NCBI RefSeq assembly: GCF_023100945.1
Contig: NZ_CP064689.1
Coordinates: 4,694,001-4,758,000 of the forward strand
Source: Bradyrhizobium sp. 200
GTDB lineage: Bacteria; Pseudomonadota; Alphaproteobacteria; Rhizobiales; Xanthobacteraceae
Reading direction: 5' to 3'
DNA: 64,000 nt
The notes beneath the pieces were generated by a model. That model was not told where the DNA came from. It was given only the letters and a program-made list of their open reading frames with translations, and searched no databases. Position 1 is the stretch's first letter. Each line of letters begins with the position of its first letter. This document shows, piece by piece, positions 24,429 through 33,615 of this stretch. The position numbers and the translations under genes were made by a program.

Positions 24429-25400
24429 ATGATCGCGATTGTCCTCATTGGTCTTGCGGCCGGCTGCGCGTCGGCGCTGATGTTCGCCTCGATCATCTCG
24501 GGCGCGCTGATCTCATTGCTGCTGTTCTATCTGGCGCCGCTGCCGCTGATGGTGGCGGCACTCGGCTGGGGTCCGCTCGCGGCGACGATCGGCGGCATCG
24601 TGGCTGCTTCAGGCCTCGGCGCGATTTTCGGCCTGCCCTACTGCATCGCCTTTGCCATCACCGTTGCCCTGCCGGCGTGGTGGCTCGGTCATCTCGCGCT
24701 ATTGGGACGGCCGCAGGCCGATCCGGCCGCAGGCAATGGCGCCGCGCCGGCCGCGCCTCAACTCGAATGGTATCCGGTCGGCCGCATCCTGCTCTGGATC
24801 GCGAGCTTTGCCGCGCTGACCACGATTGCGGCCATGCTGACGCTCGGTAGCGACGCCGAGACCATCACCAATTCACTGCGCAGCGGCCTGATGCGAATCC
24901 TGGGACCGCGTGATGCGGCATCGTCGCGTGATATCGAACGCTGGGTCGCCGCGCTCGCCATCATCGCGCCAGCGGCGGCCACGATCGTCGCCATGATGAC
25001 GTTGACGCTCAACCTCTGGCTGGCGGGCAAGATCACCGCCACATCGGGCCGGCTGCAGCGGCCCTGGCCCGACCTGAAGAGCGCGGAATTGCCGCCGATG
25101 ACGCTGGTGGCGCTCTGTGTCGCGCTGGCGCTCTGCTTCGTCGGCGGACTCGTCGCCATGTTTGCGCAAATCGCGACCACCGCGCTGATGATGGCCTATG
25201 GCCTCACCGGCTTTGCCGTGCTGCACACGCTGACGCTGGCGTTCAAGAGCCGCATCTTCTGGCTCTGCTGCATCTACGCGATCGTTATCGCATTCGGCTG
25301 GCCCGTGCTGGCAATGATCGCACTCGGACTGGCAGATGCCATATTCGGCCTTCGCCAACGCTATCTGCGCGGCAAGCCTCCGCCTCTGCCCGCGTCCTAA
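24429..25400 (+). CDS. DUF2232 (YybS-like) membrane protein
   Basis: 323 residues with about eight hydrophobic helices. It is the membrane protein regularly found between rpsR and rplI in alphaproteobacteria and related to Bacillus YybS. Function unknown; the constant location with ribosomal genes and dnaB suggests a housekeeping role in the inner membrane. A GGAGCGGG lies upstream of ATG 24429. No catalytic motifs are seen. The C-terminus ends in a short Pro-rich tail. Confidence 0.85.
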   Translation: MIAIVLIGLAAGCASALMFASIISGALISLLLFYLAPLPLMVAALGWGPLAATIGGIVAASGLGAIFGLPYCIAFAITVALPAWWLGHLALLGRPQADPAAGNGAAPAAPQLEWYPVGRILLWIASFAALTTIAAMLTLGSDAETITNSLRSGLMRILGPRDAASSRDIERWVAALAIIAPAAATIVAMMTLTLNLWLAGKITATSGRLQRPWPDLKSAELPPMTLVALCVALALCFVGGLVAMFAQIATTALMMAYGLTGFAVLHTLTLAFKSRIFWLCCIYAIVIAFGWPVLAMIALGLADAIFGLRQRYLRGKPPPLPAS

Positions 25401-25452
25401 ACCCCAACGATTCACTTCAACCGCACATCGAATACTCAAAAGGAGAATGAAA

Positions 25453-26052
25453 ATGGAAGTCATCCTGCTGGAACGCGTTGCCAAGCTCGGTCAGATGGGC
25501 GAAGTCGTCCGCGTCAAGGACGGGTTTGCCCGCAACTTTCTGCTCAAGCGCGGCAAGGCGCTGCGCGCCACCGCCGACAACCGCGCCAAGTTCGAGGGCA
25601 TGAAGGCCGAGCTCGAGGCCAACAACCTCAAGGCCAAGGGCGAGGCGACCAAGGTCGCGGAGAAGATCAACGGCCGCAACGTGGTCGTGCTGCGCCAGGC
25701 CTCCGAGACCGGCCAGTTGTTCGGCTCGGTCAGCGTGCGCGACATCATCGCTTCCTTCGAGGCCGACGGCGTCACCATCAGCCGCAGCCAGGTCATGCTC
25801 GACGCGCCGATCAAGACCATCGGCAAGCATGAGATCGCCATCGCCGTGCATCCGGAAGTCGAAGTCAGCGTCAGTGTCACCGTGGCGCGCAGCGCCGACG
25901 AAGCCGAGCGCATCAACCGCGGCGAAGACATCTCGACCCGTCAGGAAGACCAGGACGCCGCGGCCGAGGCGCTTGCCGCCGCCGGCGAGTTCTTCGATCC
26001 GGAAGCCCAGCACGACGACGAGGCAACGGCGCCTGCTGTAACCGAGAAGTAA
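25453..26052 (+). CDS. rplI: 50S ribosomal protein L9
   Basis: 199 residues from ATG 25453 after AGGAGAATGAAA. The N-terminal rRNA-binding domain reads [20 protein letters not shown] and [19 protein letters not shown]; it is linked by a long helix to the C-terminal domain ([20 protein letters not shown]). The acidic tail of about 45 residues is longer than in E. coli, common in this order. It is followed by an 11-bp terminator hairpin. Confidence 0.97.
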   Translation: MEVILLERVAKLGQMGEVVRVKDGFARNFLLKRGKALRATADNRAKFEGMKAELEANNLKAKGEATKVAEKINGRNVVVLRQASETGQLFGSVSVRDIIASFEADGVTISRSQVMLDAPIKTIGKHEIAIAVHPEVEVSVSVTVARSADEAERINRGEDISTRQEDQDAAAEALAAAGEFFDPEAQHDDEATAPAVTEK

Positions 26053-26086
26053 CGCCGCTATCGCGCCAACGCGCGGTGACAGGCTT

Positions 26087-26113
26087 CAAGCCCGGCCCAT
26101 CAGGCCGGGCTTG
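26087..26113. terminator. Bidirectional terminator between rplI and the PaaI gene
   Basis: CAAGCCCGGCC (26087-26097) and GGCCGGGCTTG (26103-26113) form a perfect 11-bp stem with a 5-base loop. It lies between convergent genes and reaches into the 3' end of the minus-strand gene, so it can serve both directions. Confidence 0.7.
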
Positions 26114-26564
26114 GGATTCTGGCAGCCGACTTGTCGTCGAGCATCGCGATCGAGGCGAGCGCGGTTGCGGTGTGCTTCTCGACGCCATCGGTCACGCAAA
26201 ACACGTCGGCCGCGACCACGGCGACCTGACGCCCGGGCTTGATCACGCGCGCCCGGCAGATCAGGCGCTCGCCCGTCGCCGGCGACAGCAGGTTCAATTT
26301 GTACTCCGCCGTCAGCGCCGGCTGCCCCCGCGATGTCGCAGCCGCAATCGTGGTCGCATTGTCGACGAGGAAAGCGGTGACGCCGCCGTGGAACAGGCCG
26401 TGCTGCTGCAACAGCTCCGGCCGGCGGTCGACCTCAAGCGTGCACGTGCCGCGCGTCAGCTCAGACAGTTCGGCCCCGATGTGGTTCATGAAGCCCTGGC
26501 GTCCGACATTGTCGCGGATGCGGGCCGCGATCGGCGCGAAGTCGGGATCGTTGTTCGCACTCAT
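26100..26564 (-). CDS. PaaI-family hotdog thioesterase
   Basis: 154 residues. The hotdog-fold signature HGLFHGGVTAFLVDNATTIA carries the HGG motif and the catalytic Asp/Asn region; LTAEYKLNLLSPATGERL follows as in PaaI-type acyl-CoA thioesterases. It hydrolyses acyl- or aryl-CoA thioesters in the cytoplasm. Its ATG overlaps the upstream TetR stop as ATGA, so the regulator and enzyme form one operon behind the palindrome at 27201-27219. Confidence 0.88.
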   Translation of the reverse strand: MSANNDPDFAPIAARIRDNVGRQGFMNHIGAELSELTRGTCTLEVDRRPELLQQHGLFHGGVTAFLVDNATTIAAATSRGQPALTAEYKLNLLSPATGERLICRARVIKPGRQVAVVAADVFCVTDGVEKHTATALASIAMLDDKSAARIPSPA

Positions 26565-27166
26565 ACGGTTTCTCCCGGTTTGTGGGTCGCATCAGGCGCG
26601 ACCACCGCGCGGATGGCACAGGCGATCAGGATGTCGGCCTGCTCTCTCGGATCGGCGCGGTCGCGGCCCGACAGCCACGCGCGGCAGAATATCTGCGCCG
26701 GCCCGATGATCTGGCTGAAGAACACCGACGACGTCATCGGCAACAATTCGCCGCGCGCGACGAGCGGCGCGCGCCATCGCTCGACGGCTTCGGCCAGGCG
26801 CGAATTTTGTGCGCGCTGCGCGCCGCGAATCTCCTCGGTCCATTCGCTGCGGGAGATCTCGAACAGATAGCGCGCCTCGCGCCGGTTATTCACGACCCAA
26901 TCCAGATGCGCGCGGATCAGCCGCGCCACGCCTTCCCGCGCTCCGCAGGATTCATCGACCGCCGCGATGACGGCGGCGTGGTAACGGCCGAGAATTTCCA
27001 GGAACAGCGTGCCGGCCAGTTCCTTCTTCGACCCGAAGAAGTGGAAAAAGCTGCCATTGGACGCCCGCGCGCGGGTCCTGATGGCGGCCACGGTAGCGCC
27101 CTCGAAACCGTCGCGGTCGAACACCGCCAATCCCGCCGCCAGCAGATCCTCGCGTGCCGTCGTCAT
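26561..27166 (-). CDS. TetR/AcrR-family regulator
   Basis: 201 residues. The HTH is REDLLAAGLAVFDRDGFEGA, then TVAAIRTRARASNGSFFHFF, with the usual FFxFGSKKEL turn. The ligand domain contains a WVVNNRREARYLFEISRSEW block. It is the first gene of a two-gene operon with the thioesterase (4-base overlap). The 19-bp palindrome 35 bases upstream is its likely operator; an acyl-CoA or related inducer is plausible given the partner enzyme but is not shown by the sequence. Confidence 0.9.
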   Translation of the reverse strand: MTTAREDLLAAGLAVFDRDGFEGATVAAIRTRARASNGSFFHFFGSKKELAGTLFLEILGRYHAAVIAAVDESCGAREGVARLIRAHLDWVVNNRREARYLFEISRSEWTEEIRGAQRAQNSRLAEAVERWRAPLVARGELLPMTSSVFFSQIIGPAQIFCRAWLSGRDRADPREQADILIACAIRAVVAPDATHKPGETV

Positions 27167-27200
27167 TCGCGTCCGTCTTTTGAGAGCTTTGGATCATCAC

Positions 27201-27219
27201 TCTAGAGTTATACTCTAGA
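27201..27219. promoter_or_regulatory. Perfect 19-bp palindromic operator for the TetR-PaaI operon
   Basis: TCTAGAGT-TAT-ACTCTAGA has two perfect 8-bp arms and lies 35 bases before the TetR start codon. It is AT-rich in GC-rich surroundings, typical of a TetR dimer site. It also contains overlapping CTCTAGA direct repeats. Confidence 0.75.
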
Positions 27220-27269
27220 ACTGGTCAAGCGACACCACCCGTCAACCGGCATCTGGAAATCTGAAAATT

Positions 27270-28319
27270 CTAGCGCGAGATGGGCGGCACGGGCGGACCG
27301 GCGGGCGCAACCGGCGGCAATTCGGGCGCCGTAGCCGTTACCGGTGGAGGCGCCGCTGCGGGAGGACCTGCGGCCGGCTCAGGCGCGGTCGCTGCGGAAG
27401 CTGGCGGCGCCGGCGTGGCTGGCAGCGGCACCGGATCTGGCCTGAGCGGCGTCGGCTCGCTACCGGTGTTCTCCTTGGGAGCATCGGCTTTGGCGGTCTC
27501 GGACGTGCCCTCGCGTGCCGGCTTTTCCGTTTCGCCTAGGGGCTTTGCTGCCTCGCTGGCCGGCTTGTCGCCCTCGCCCTTGATCGCGTCGGTCTTGATC
27601 GCGTCGGTCTTGGCGGGATCGGTCTTGGCGGGATCGGTCGCGGCAGTTTCAGCCTTAGCGGCATCCCGCGACGCATCTTCTTCCTTCGCGGCATCGCCGG
27701 GCGCCGCCTGCTCGGTTTTCGGCGGCTCTTCGGCGGCGGGCTGCTTGCCACGCCTGCCCTGCTTCTGCCTGACGCCCGATTTGCTGTCGGTCGCGGCCTG
27801 CACCGGGGCCTGTCCATCTGCAGGCTTGGCGGCATCGGGCGCCGCTTGCGGACGTGCGAAGCGCTTCGCGTCTCGGCCTGGACGCGCGCCCTCGCCTTGC
27901 GGTGGTGCGCCGTCGGCGTCCGGCCGGGAAGCCTCCTGCGCAGGTGCCGTCGGTGGCTGTCGGCGACCGAGCCGGTCAGGTTGATCCGGCCTGCTGTCCT
28001 GCTTGGCGTCCTTCTTCTTCGGCTGATCCTTGCCCTGATACCGCGGGTCGGCAGCCCCGTTGGATATCAGATAGGAAGAAAGCACGGAGGCCATGTCGGT
28101 GCCGGTCGTATAGTGCTGGCGCAGAAAACCCGGCAGCGACGAAGTCGACACGCTCTTCAACAGGCCACGCGGGCTCTTGTGGCAGGCGCTGCAGGTGTTC
28201 GAGAATATCTGGGAGGGGCTCTTGCCGGCGTCGAGATTTTCCACCGCCCGCGCCACGCCTGCTGTGAGGCAGCCGATCAGGAGCGTCACCGTCGCTAAAC
28301 TGAGCGCTCGGCTCAACAT
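27270..28319 (-). CDS. Secreted single-heme protein with a long disordered tail
   Basis: 349 residues. A signal peptide (LATVTLLIGCLTAGVARAVE) is followed by a short cytochrome-c-like domain with CSACH (Cys43-His47) and KSPRGLLKS. The region to residue 95 (LPGFLRQHYTTGTDMASVLS) resembles a minimal c-type domain. From about residue 100 the rest is low complexity (Ala, Pro, Lys, Glu) with repeats such as DPAKTDPAKTDAIKTDAIKG and a proline-rich end. A possible axial Met is M84 in TGTDMASV, but this is uncertain. It may carry electrons or act as a heme sensor in the periplasm; the tail could interact with the cell wall. Confidence 0.72.
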   Translation of the reverse strand: MLSRALSLATVTLLIGCLTAGVARAVENLDAGKSPSQIFSNTCSACHKSPRGLLKSVSTSSLPGFLRQHYTTGTDMASVLSSYLISNGAADPRYQGKDQPKKKDAKQDSRPDQPDRLGRRQPPTAPAQEASRPDADGAPPQGEGARPGRDAKRFARPQAAPDAAKPADGQAPVQAATDSKSGVRQKQGRRGKQPAAEEPPKTEQAAPGDAAKEEDASRDAAKAETAATDPAKTDPAKTDAIKTDAIKGEGDKPASEAAKPLGETEKPAREGTSETAKADAPKENTGSEPTPLRPDPVPLPATPAPPASAATAPEPAAGPPAAAPPPVTATAPELPPVAPAGPPVPPISR

Positions 28320-28578
28320 TCCCTGCTTCTCCAGACCTGGAATCGCTGCCGGCGTCGCATCACGTCGCCGGCGGCGGGGTCACCTTTTAGCGGATTATGA
28401 CGCGAATGGAAGCGTACTCGTTACGCATCTGCGTGAGTGTGACATTTGTGAATATCCGCTTTGACTCCAACGCAGTAGTGCCACGGCATCAACGTACTTA
28501 TGATTTTATTGATCCATCTTTGGAACCAACCGTTCCAGGGTGCGTCGGTATAAGGGTAACTCGTTCCATTGGTGCTTG

Positions 28579-29829
28579 ATGGATCGGTTGTTGCGTTATT
28601 TTCTGAGCCAGTTCATTCGCCGCGGCACAATGACGTTCACCGCAGCGAGCGGGGCCAAATTTACCTGCGGAGATGGAACCGGCCGCCCGGTGTCGGCGCG
28701 GTTCACGAACAAGCGGACCCAGCTCCGGATCCTGCTCAATCCCGAACTGGCGCTCGGCGAGGCCTATATGGACGGCACCTTCGTGGTCGAGGACGGCTCG
28801 ATCGCGGATGTGCTCGAAATACTGCTCGGCCAGTCCGAAATGCTGCCACGTTGGGCCAAGCTGCAATGGTGGCTGCGCTATTTCAGCCGGCACGCCAGGC
28901 AATACAATTGGCGCGGCCGGGCAAGAAACAACGTCGCCCATCACTACGACCTCGACGGGCGGCTCTATTCCCTCTTCCTCGACGCCGACAAGCAATATAG
29001 TTGCGCTTATTTCGAGACGCCGGATACGACGCTCGACGATGCCCAGCTCGCCAAGAAACGCCACCTTGCTGCCAAGCTGTTGATCGGGCGCGGCAACCGC
29101 GTGCTCGACATCGGCTCGGGCTGGGGCGGCCTTGGCCTCTATCTCGCCGAAATGACCGGCGCCGACGTCACCGGCATCACGCTATCGTCGGAGCAATTGG
29201 CGGCCTCGAATGCTCGCGCCGCCGAAAAGAACCTGACAGAATCGGCAAGATTCCTGCCGAGCGATTACCGCGATATTGCCGGCCCGTTCGACCGCATCGT
29301 TTCGGTCGGCATGTTCGAACATGTCGGCATCGCCTTCTATGAAACCTATTTCCGGCGCTGCGCCGAACTCCTCAGCGACGACGGTGTCATGGTGCTGCAC
29401 GCGATCGGCCGCTCGACCGGGCCCGATGTGACGAGCCCGTGGATCACGAAATACATCTTCCCGGGCGGCTATATCCCCGCCCTTTCCGAGGTCTTCCCTG
29501 CGATCGAGAAGGCGGGCCTTCTGGTCTGCGACATCGAAATCCTTCGGCTGCATTATGCGGAAACGCTGAAAGCCTGGCGCGACCGCTTCATGGCGCGGCG
29601 CGAAGAGGCGGTGCGCCTCTATGACGAGCGGTTTGCCCGTATGTGGGAGTTTTATCTGGCGGCGTCGGAAATGTCGTTCCGGAAGCAAAACCTGATGAAC
29701 TTCCAGATCCAGCTCACCAAGCGCCAGGGCATCGTGCCGATGACGCGCGATTACGTTACCCGTGAAGAAGCGAGGCTGCGCGGGATGGAACTCGGGCGGA
29801 AGCCGCGGCTGCAGTTGGCGGGCGAATAG
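28579..29829 (+). CDS. cfa: Cyclopropane fatty acid synthase-like methyltransferase
   Basis: 416 residues from ATG 28579. An N-terminal domain is followed by the CMAS catalytic domain, with NVAHHYDLDGRLYSLFLDAD and KQYSCAYFETPDTTLDDAQL, the SAM motif VLDIGSGWGGLGLYLAEMTG, and FDRIVSVGMFEHVG. These enzymes transfer a methyl(ene) group from SAM to unsaturated phospholipid acyl chains at the inner membrane. The C-terminal helices SEMSFRKQNLMNFQIQLTKR are conserved. It is monocistronic; chain specificity and the exact product are inferred from family, and other lipid methyltransferases are possible. Confidence 0.87.
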   Translation: MDRLLRYFLSQFIRRGTMTFTAASGAKFTCGDGTGRPVSARFTNKRTQLRILLNPELALGEAYMDGTFVVEDGSIADVLEILLGQSEMLPRWAKLQWWLRYFSRHARQYNWRGRARNNVAHHYDLDGRLYSLFLDADKQYSCAYFETPDTTLDDAQLAKKRHLAAKLLIGRGNRVLDIGSGWGGLGLYLAEMTGADVTGITLSSEQLAASNARAAEKNLTESARFLPSDYRDIAGPFDRIVSVGMFEHVGIAFYETYFRRCAELLSDDGVMVLHAIGRSTGPDVTSPWITKYIFPGGYIPALSEVFPAIEKAGLLVCDIEILRLHYAETLKAWRDRFMARREEAVRLYDERFARMWEFYLAASEMSFRKQNLMNFQIQLTKRQGIVPMTRDYVTREEARLRGMELGRKPRLQLAGE

Positions 29830-29850
29830 GCCGCTCCAGGCGCGGTGGCG

Positions 29851-30057
29851 TCAGTTCCGCAGGCTGTAAGCCGAGGTGTAGGGCGTATGGGCCAATGCCG
29901 GACGGGCGAGTTGGGCTCGCAACGCAGCAAGCAGCTCATCATCACAGGGCACGGCACGCAACTCCGGGCGCGAGATCTCTTCCATCGTGTCGATCAGCAT
30001 CGACAGCCACAAGCGCTGGCTGCTTGCCGATCGCCATCCCTGGACTTGCTGACCCAT
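29851..30057 (-). CDS. Small hypothetical protein
   Basis: 68 residues from ATG 30057, with AAGGA seven bases upstream; a GTG one codon earlier is possible. The sequence is GQQVQGWRSASSQRLWLSML, then IDTMEEISRPELRAVPCDDE and a short helical end. No known domain is seen. The good ribosome binding site and the isolated position between two unrelated genes are the only support, together with balanced composition. Confidence 0.5.
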   Translation of the reverse strand: MGQQVQGWRSASSQRLWLSMLIDTMEEISRPELRAVPCDDELLAALRAQLARPALAHTPYTSAYSLRN

Positions 30058-30207
30058 CACCTGTCCTTACGGTTCGTTACAACCGGTAACTCGAAAATCG
30101 CCGGCCCGTTCCCAATTTCTTAATCAATCCATTCTGCGACGAAGAAAATCACATCTGATGTGATTTACTTCACAGATGCCTTCGGCGGACCGTCGTAGAT
30201 CTCCGCC

Positions 30208-30324
30208 ATGAGCCAGCCCACCTACAGAGCCCCGTTCGAGTCCGACATCAGGATCGACTACGCCTTGATCGTCTTCGGCGTGGGCGCCGCGTTGTTCGCG
30301 TTCATCTACCTGATCCTGGTTTGA
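30208..30324 (+). CDS. 38-residue membrane peptide
   Basis: The frame MSQPTYRAPFESDIRIDYAL then IVFGVGAALFAFIYLILV has a polar N-terminal half and one hydrophobic helix that runs to the stop codon. It starts at ATG 30208; no strong ribosome binding site was seen, only a GGCGGA run 20 bases upstream. Composition is typical of small rhizobial membrane proteins. Too short for most gene finders; moderate support only. Confidence 0.45.
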   Translation: MSQPTYRAPFESDIRIDYALIVFGVGAALFAFIYLILV

Positions 30325-30631
30325 TCAACGCTTAAGAAGCGGGTCAAAAACGTCTCGCCGCGTTCGAATGTGTCTGTCGAAGTCGCGGTAAGGTTCAGGC
30401 TCTCCTAAGATTTTGTCTGGCATTTTCGCGGAAAACGCTCCCGCATCGCCCGGTTTGGGCCGAAAGCCCGTCAAGCTTCCCAGCGCACGCGTGCCGGATT
30501 CATCCACATTTTTGAAGAACGGTGCATAGCGGCCAGCTTTTGCTTCCGCTTTGCCCGGGACAGGCGCTTTATCGCCGCCCCCTTTGCAGAAATCCTAGCA
30601 ACGCCAAAAACCAAGAGCATAACCTGACACC
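30325..30631. other. dnaB upstream region
   Basis: 307 bases with no convincing gene. A 60-codon minus-strand frame (30325-30507) lacks a ribosome binding site and motifs. The bases before dnaB (AACCTGACACC) show no clear Shine-Dalgarno sequence. The dnaB promoter is expected here but not recognised. Confidence 0.45.
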
Positions 30632-32131
30632 ATGGCTCTGACTGATTCGAACGTCCTTAAACTCGCTCCCGATGCGGGAACTCCGGTTTACCGTAGCGCA
30701 CCGCACAATATCGAGGCGGAGCAGAGCTTGCTGGGCGCGATTCTGGTGAACAACGACGCGTTCTACCGGGTTTCCGACTTTCTGGAGCCGAAGCACTTCT
30801 TCGAGCCAATCCACCAGACCATTTTCGAGACGGCCGGCAGCCTGATCCGGATGGGCAAGGTCGCTACCCCTGTGACGTTGAAGACCTTCCTGCCCGCCGA
30901 TACCGATATCGGCGGCATGACGGTTGGCCAATACCTCGCGCGTCTCGCCGCCGAGGCCACCACGATCATCAACGCGCAGGACTACGGCCGTACCATCTAC
31001 GACATGTCGCTGCGCCGCGACCTGATCCGGATCGGTGAGGACATGGTCAATGTCGCCTTCGATGCGCCGGTGGATTTTGCCCCGCGCGCCCAGATCGAGG
31101 ACGCCGAGCGCCAGCTCTATGAACTCGCCGAGTCCGGTCGTTATGACGGTGGCTTCCAGCGCTTCTCGCAGGCGCTGACCACTGCCGTCGACATGGCGGC
31201 CAAAGCATTCCAGCGGGATGGAAGCCTGTCGGGCGTCGCTACCGGCTTGCGCGACCTCGATACCAAGATGGGCGGGCTGCAGGCCTCCGACTTGATCATC
31301 GTCGCCGGTCGCCCCGGCATGGGCAAGACGGCACTTGCCACCAACATCGCCTACAACATCGCCAAAGCGCACCGCGCCGAGGTGCAGCCCGACGGCACGA
31401 TGAAAACCGTCAACGGCGGCATCGTCGGTTTCTTCTCGTGCGAAATGTCGGCCGAACAGCTCGCCACCCGTATTCTGGCCGAACAGACCAGCATCGCCTC
31501 CAGCATGATCCGCCGTGGCGGTATCAGCGAGGCCGATTTCGAAAAGATCCGCGACTACTCGATCGAATTGCAGTCGCTGCCGCTTTACGTCGACGAAACC
31601 GGCGGCCTGTCGATCTCGCAGCTCACGGCGCGGGCGCGCCGGCTGAAGCGGCAGAAGGGTCTCGACATGATCGTGATCGACTACATCCAGCTTCTGCAAG
31701 GCTCGGGCAAGAAGTCTGACAATCGCGTGCAGGAAGTGACTGAAATCACCACCAACCTCAAGGCGCTCGCCAAGGAACTTAACGTTCCGATCATCGCCTT
31801 GTCCCAGCTCTCGCGTCAGGTCGAAAACCGCGACGACAAGCGGCCGCAACTGGCCGATTTGCGTGAATCCGGTTCGATCGAGCAGGACGCCGACGTCGTG
31901 ATCTTCGTGTACCGCGAGGAATATTACCTCGCCAACAAGGAGCCGCGTATCGGTACCCCCGAATACGAGAAATGGCAGCTCGACATGTCGCTGGTGCACG
32001 GCAAGGCCGAAATCATCATCGGCAAGCAGCGCCACGGCCCCACCGGAACGGTGGAAGTTCAGTTCGAGGGTCAGTTCACCCGGTTCAGCGATCTGGCGCA
32101 GGACGGCAATCTGCCGGATCGCGGCTATTGA
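30632..32131 (+). CDS. dnaB: Replicative DNA helicase
   Basis: 499 residues. The N-terminal DnaB domain (YRSAPHNIEAEQSLLGAILV) interacts with primase. The RecA-like motor has Walker A GRPGMGKTAL near residue 228, Walker B LDMIVIDYIQLLQGSG and the H4/arginine-finger region QRHGPTGTVEVQFEGQFTRF. It forms a hexamer that unwinds DNA at the fork. No intein or insertion is present and the length matches the family. alr follows 50 bp downstream. Confidence 0.98.
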   Translation: MALTDSNVLKLAPDAGTPVYRSAPHNIEAEQSLLGAILVNNDAFYRVSDFLEPKHFFEPIHQTIFETAGSLIRMGKVATPVTLKTFLPADTDIGGMTVGQYLARLAAEATTIINAQDYGRTIYDMSLRRDLIRIGEDMVNVAFDAPVDFAPRAQIEDAERQLYELAESGRYDGGFQRFSQALTTAVDMAAKAFQRDGSLSGVATGLRDLDTKMGGLQASDLIIVAGRPGMGKTALATNIAYNIAKAHRAEVQPDGTMKTVNGGIVGFFSCEMSAEQLATRILAEQTSIASSMIRRGGISEADFEKIRDYSIELQSLPLYVDETGGLSISQLTARARRLKRQKGLDMIVIDYIQLLQGSGKKSDNRVQEVTEITTNLKALAKELNVPIIALSQLSRQVENRDDKRPQLADLRESGSIEQDADVVIFVYREEYYLANKEPRIGTPEYEKWQLDMSLVHGKAEIIIGKQRHGPTGTVEVQFEGQFTRFSDLAQDGNLPDRGY

Positions 32132-32181
32132 CCCCAGCCTGCTTGGGTTGAACCGCCGCGGCCTGCCGCCTAAAATGTGGC

Positions 32182-33411
32182 ATGAACATCGCCCCCGATC
32201 CAAAATCCATCCCGCAAGGCACCCTGCTCTCGCCCGAGGCGAACCAGGCCGCCGCGACCGCAACCGGCGTGCTGACGGTCGATCTCGACGCCATCGTCGC
32301 TAATTGGCGCAAGCTCGAGAAGACCGCGGTACCGGCCGAATGCGCAGGCGTGGTCAAGGCGAACGCCTATGGCTGCGGCGCCGAACAGGTCGCGCGCGCC
32401 CTCTCCGGTGCCGGCTGCAAGACGTTTTTCGTCGCCACCCTCGATGAGGCCCGCGTGGTTCGCGCTGCGGCGCCTGCGGCCGCGATCTACGTGCTCGACG
32501 GCTTCTTCCAGAACACCGGCGAAGCCTACGCCAGGATCGACTGCAAGCCGGTAATCGGCGACCTCAACGAACTCGCCGAATGGGACGTGTTCTGCCGCCG
32601 CTCGGGCTGGTCGGGCGGTGCGGCCATTCATATCGATACCGGGATGAACCGGCTCGGCATGACCATTACCGAGGCGCAAGGCATCATCCCGCGCATCAAC
32701 GCCGGCGATCACGGCATTACGCTCGTGATGAGCCATCTCGCGTCCGCCGAACTGCTCAACAATCCCGCCAACGCCAGGCAGCTCACGGCCTTCCGCGAGA
32801 TCGCGAGCGTGTTTTCCGGCGTGCCGGCGTCGCTGGCGAATTCGTCCGGCGTTTTCTTAGGGTCCCAGTTCCAGTTCGACCTGGTGCGGCCGGGCTGTGC
32901 GCTTTACGGCATCAATCCGACACCCGAAGCCGACAATCCGATGCAGCCCGTCGTCGAGTTGAAGGCCCGCATCGTGCAGATCCGCAACATCGAGCGCGGC
33001 GATACCGTCGGCTATGGCGGCACCTGGACGGCGCGGCGTCCGACCAGATTAGCGATCGTTTCCGCAGGGTATGCCGACGGCTATTTCCGCGCCGCCAGCG
33101 CCAATGACGGCACCCGCGGCGCCGAAGTGGTGGTGGCCGGCAAACGCTGCCCGGTCGCGGGACGGATTTCGATGGACCTGACGGCCGTCGACGTCACCGA
33201 CCTCGACAAGAAGGCCGTGCGGCGTGGCCACATGGTGACGCTGATCGGCGAAGGCATCACGGTCGACGAACTCGCGCACCATTTCGGCACTATCGGCTAC
33301 GAAGTGCTGACCAGCCTCGGCAAACGCTACGCGCGAATTTACAAGGGCGGCAATGCCATTGCAGAACCCCCTGCTCCGCCGCCAGCGGAGCCGGCCGCCG
33401 CTTCCACCTAG
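32182..33411 (+). CDS. alr: Alanine racemase
   Basis: 409 residues. The PLP-binding Lys59 lies in GVVKANAYGCGA, the second catalytic Tyr in DTVGYGGTWTARRPT, and GRISMDLTAVDVTDL is the family signature. It makes D-alanine for peptidoglycan. A 30-residue N-terminal extension and a short Pro/Ala tail are extra to the E. coli enzyme. It follows dnaB in the same direction, an order common in proteobacteria, and is probably in the same operon. Confidence 0.97.
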   Translation: MNIAPDPKSIPQGTLLSPEANQAAATATGVLTVDLDAIVANWRKLEKTAVPAECAGVVKANAYGCGAEQVARALSGAGCKTFFVATLDEARVVRAAAPAAAIYVLDGFFQNTGEAYARIDCKPVIGDLNELAEWDVFCRRSGWSGGAAIHIDTGMNRLGMTITEAQGIIPRINAGDHGITLVMSHLASAELLNNPANARQLTAFREIASVFSGVPASLANSSGVFLGSQFQFDLVRPGCALYGINPTPEADNPMQPVVELKARIVQIRNIERGDTVGYGGTWTARRPTRLAIVSAGYADGYFRAASANDGTRGAEVVVAGKRCPVAGRISMDLTAVDVTDLDKKAVRRGHMVTLIGEGITVDELAHHFGTIGYEVLTSLGKRYARIYKGGNAIAEPPAPPPAEPAAAST

Positions 33412-33615
33412 GACGCACACCGCAGGGCCAAACACAAAATTGCTAAAACAACCCCATGCAAGGTAGAATGGGACTGGGCTTGCAGCTCTCTGGCCGCTTG
33501 CGTTCCGGGGCACGAGATGGTCCGTCGTCCCGGGCTCATTGCAATCCATTTTTCGTTTGCGGCGTCTTTCGGCGCCGTGTTTCCCGATTATTGAAAAGCG
33601 CAAAAAGTCCCAATC

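Noticed and set aside
30325..30507. 60-codon minus-strand frame upstream of dnaB
   Set aside because: No ribosome binding site, no hydrophobic or conserved pattern, and isolated position.
30569..32263. 564-codon minus-strand frame opposite dnaB
   Set aside because: Antisense shadow caused by codon bias; dnaB motifs on the plus strand are decisive.
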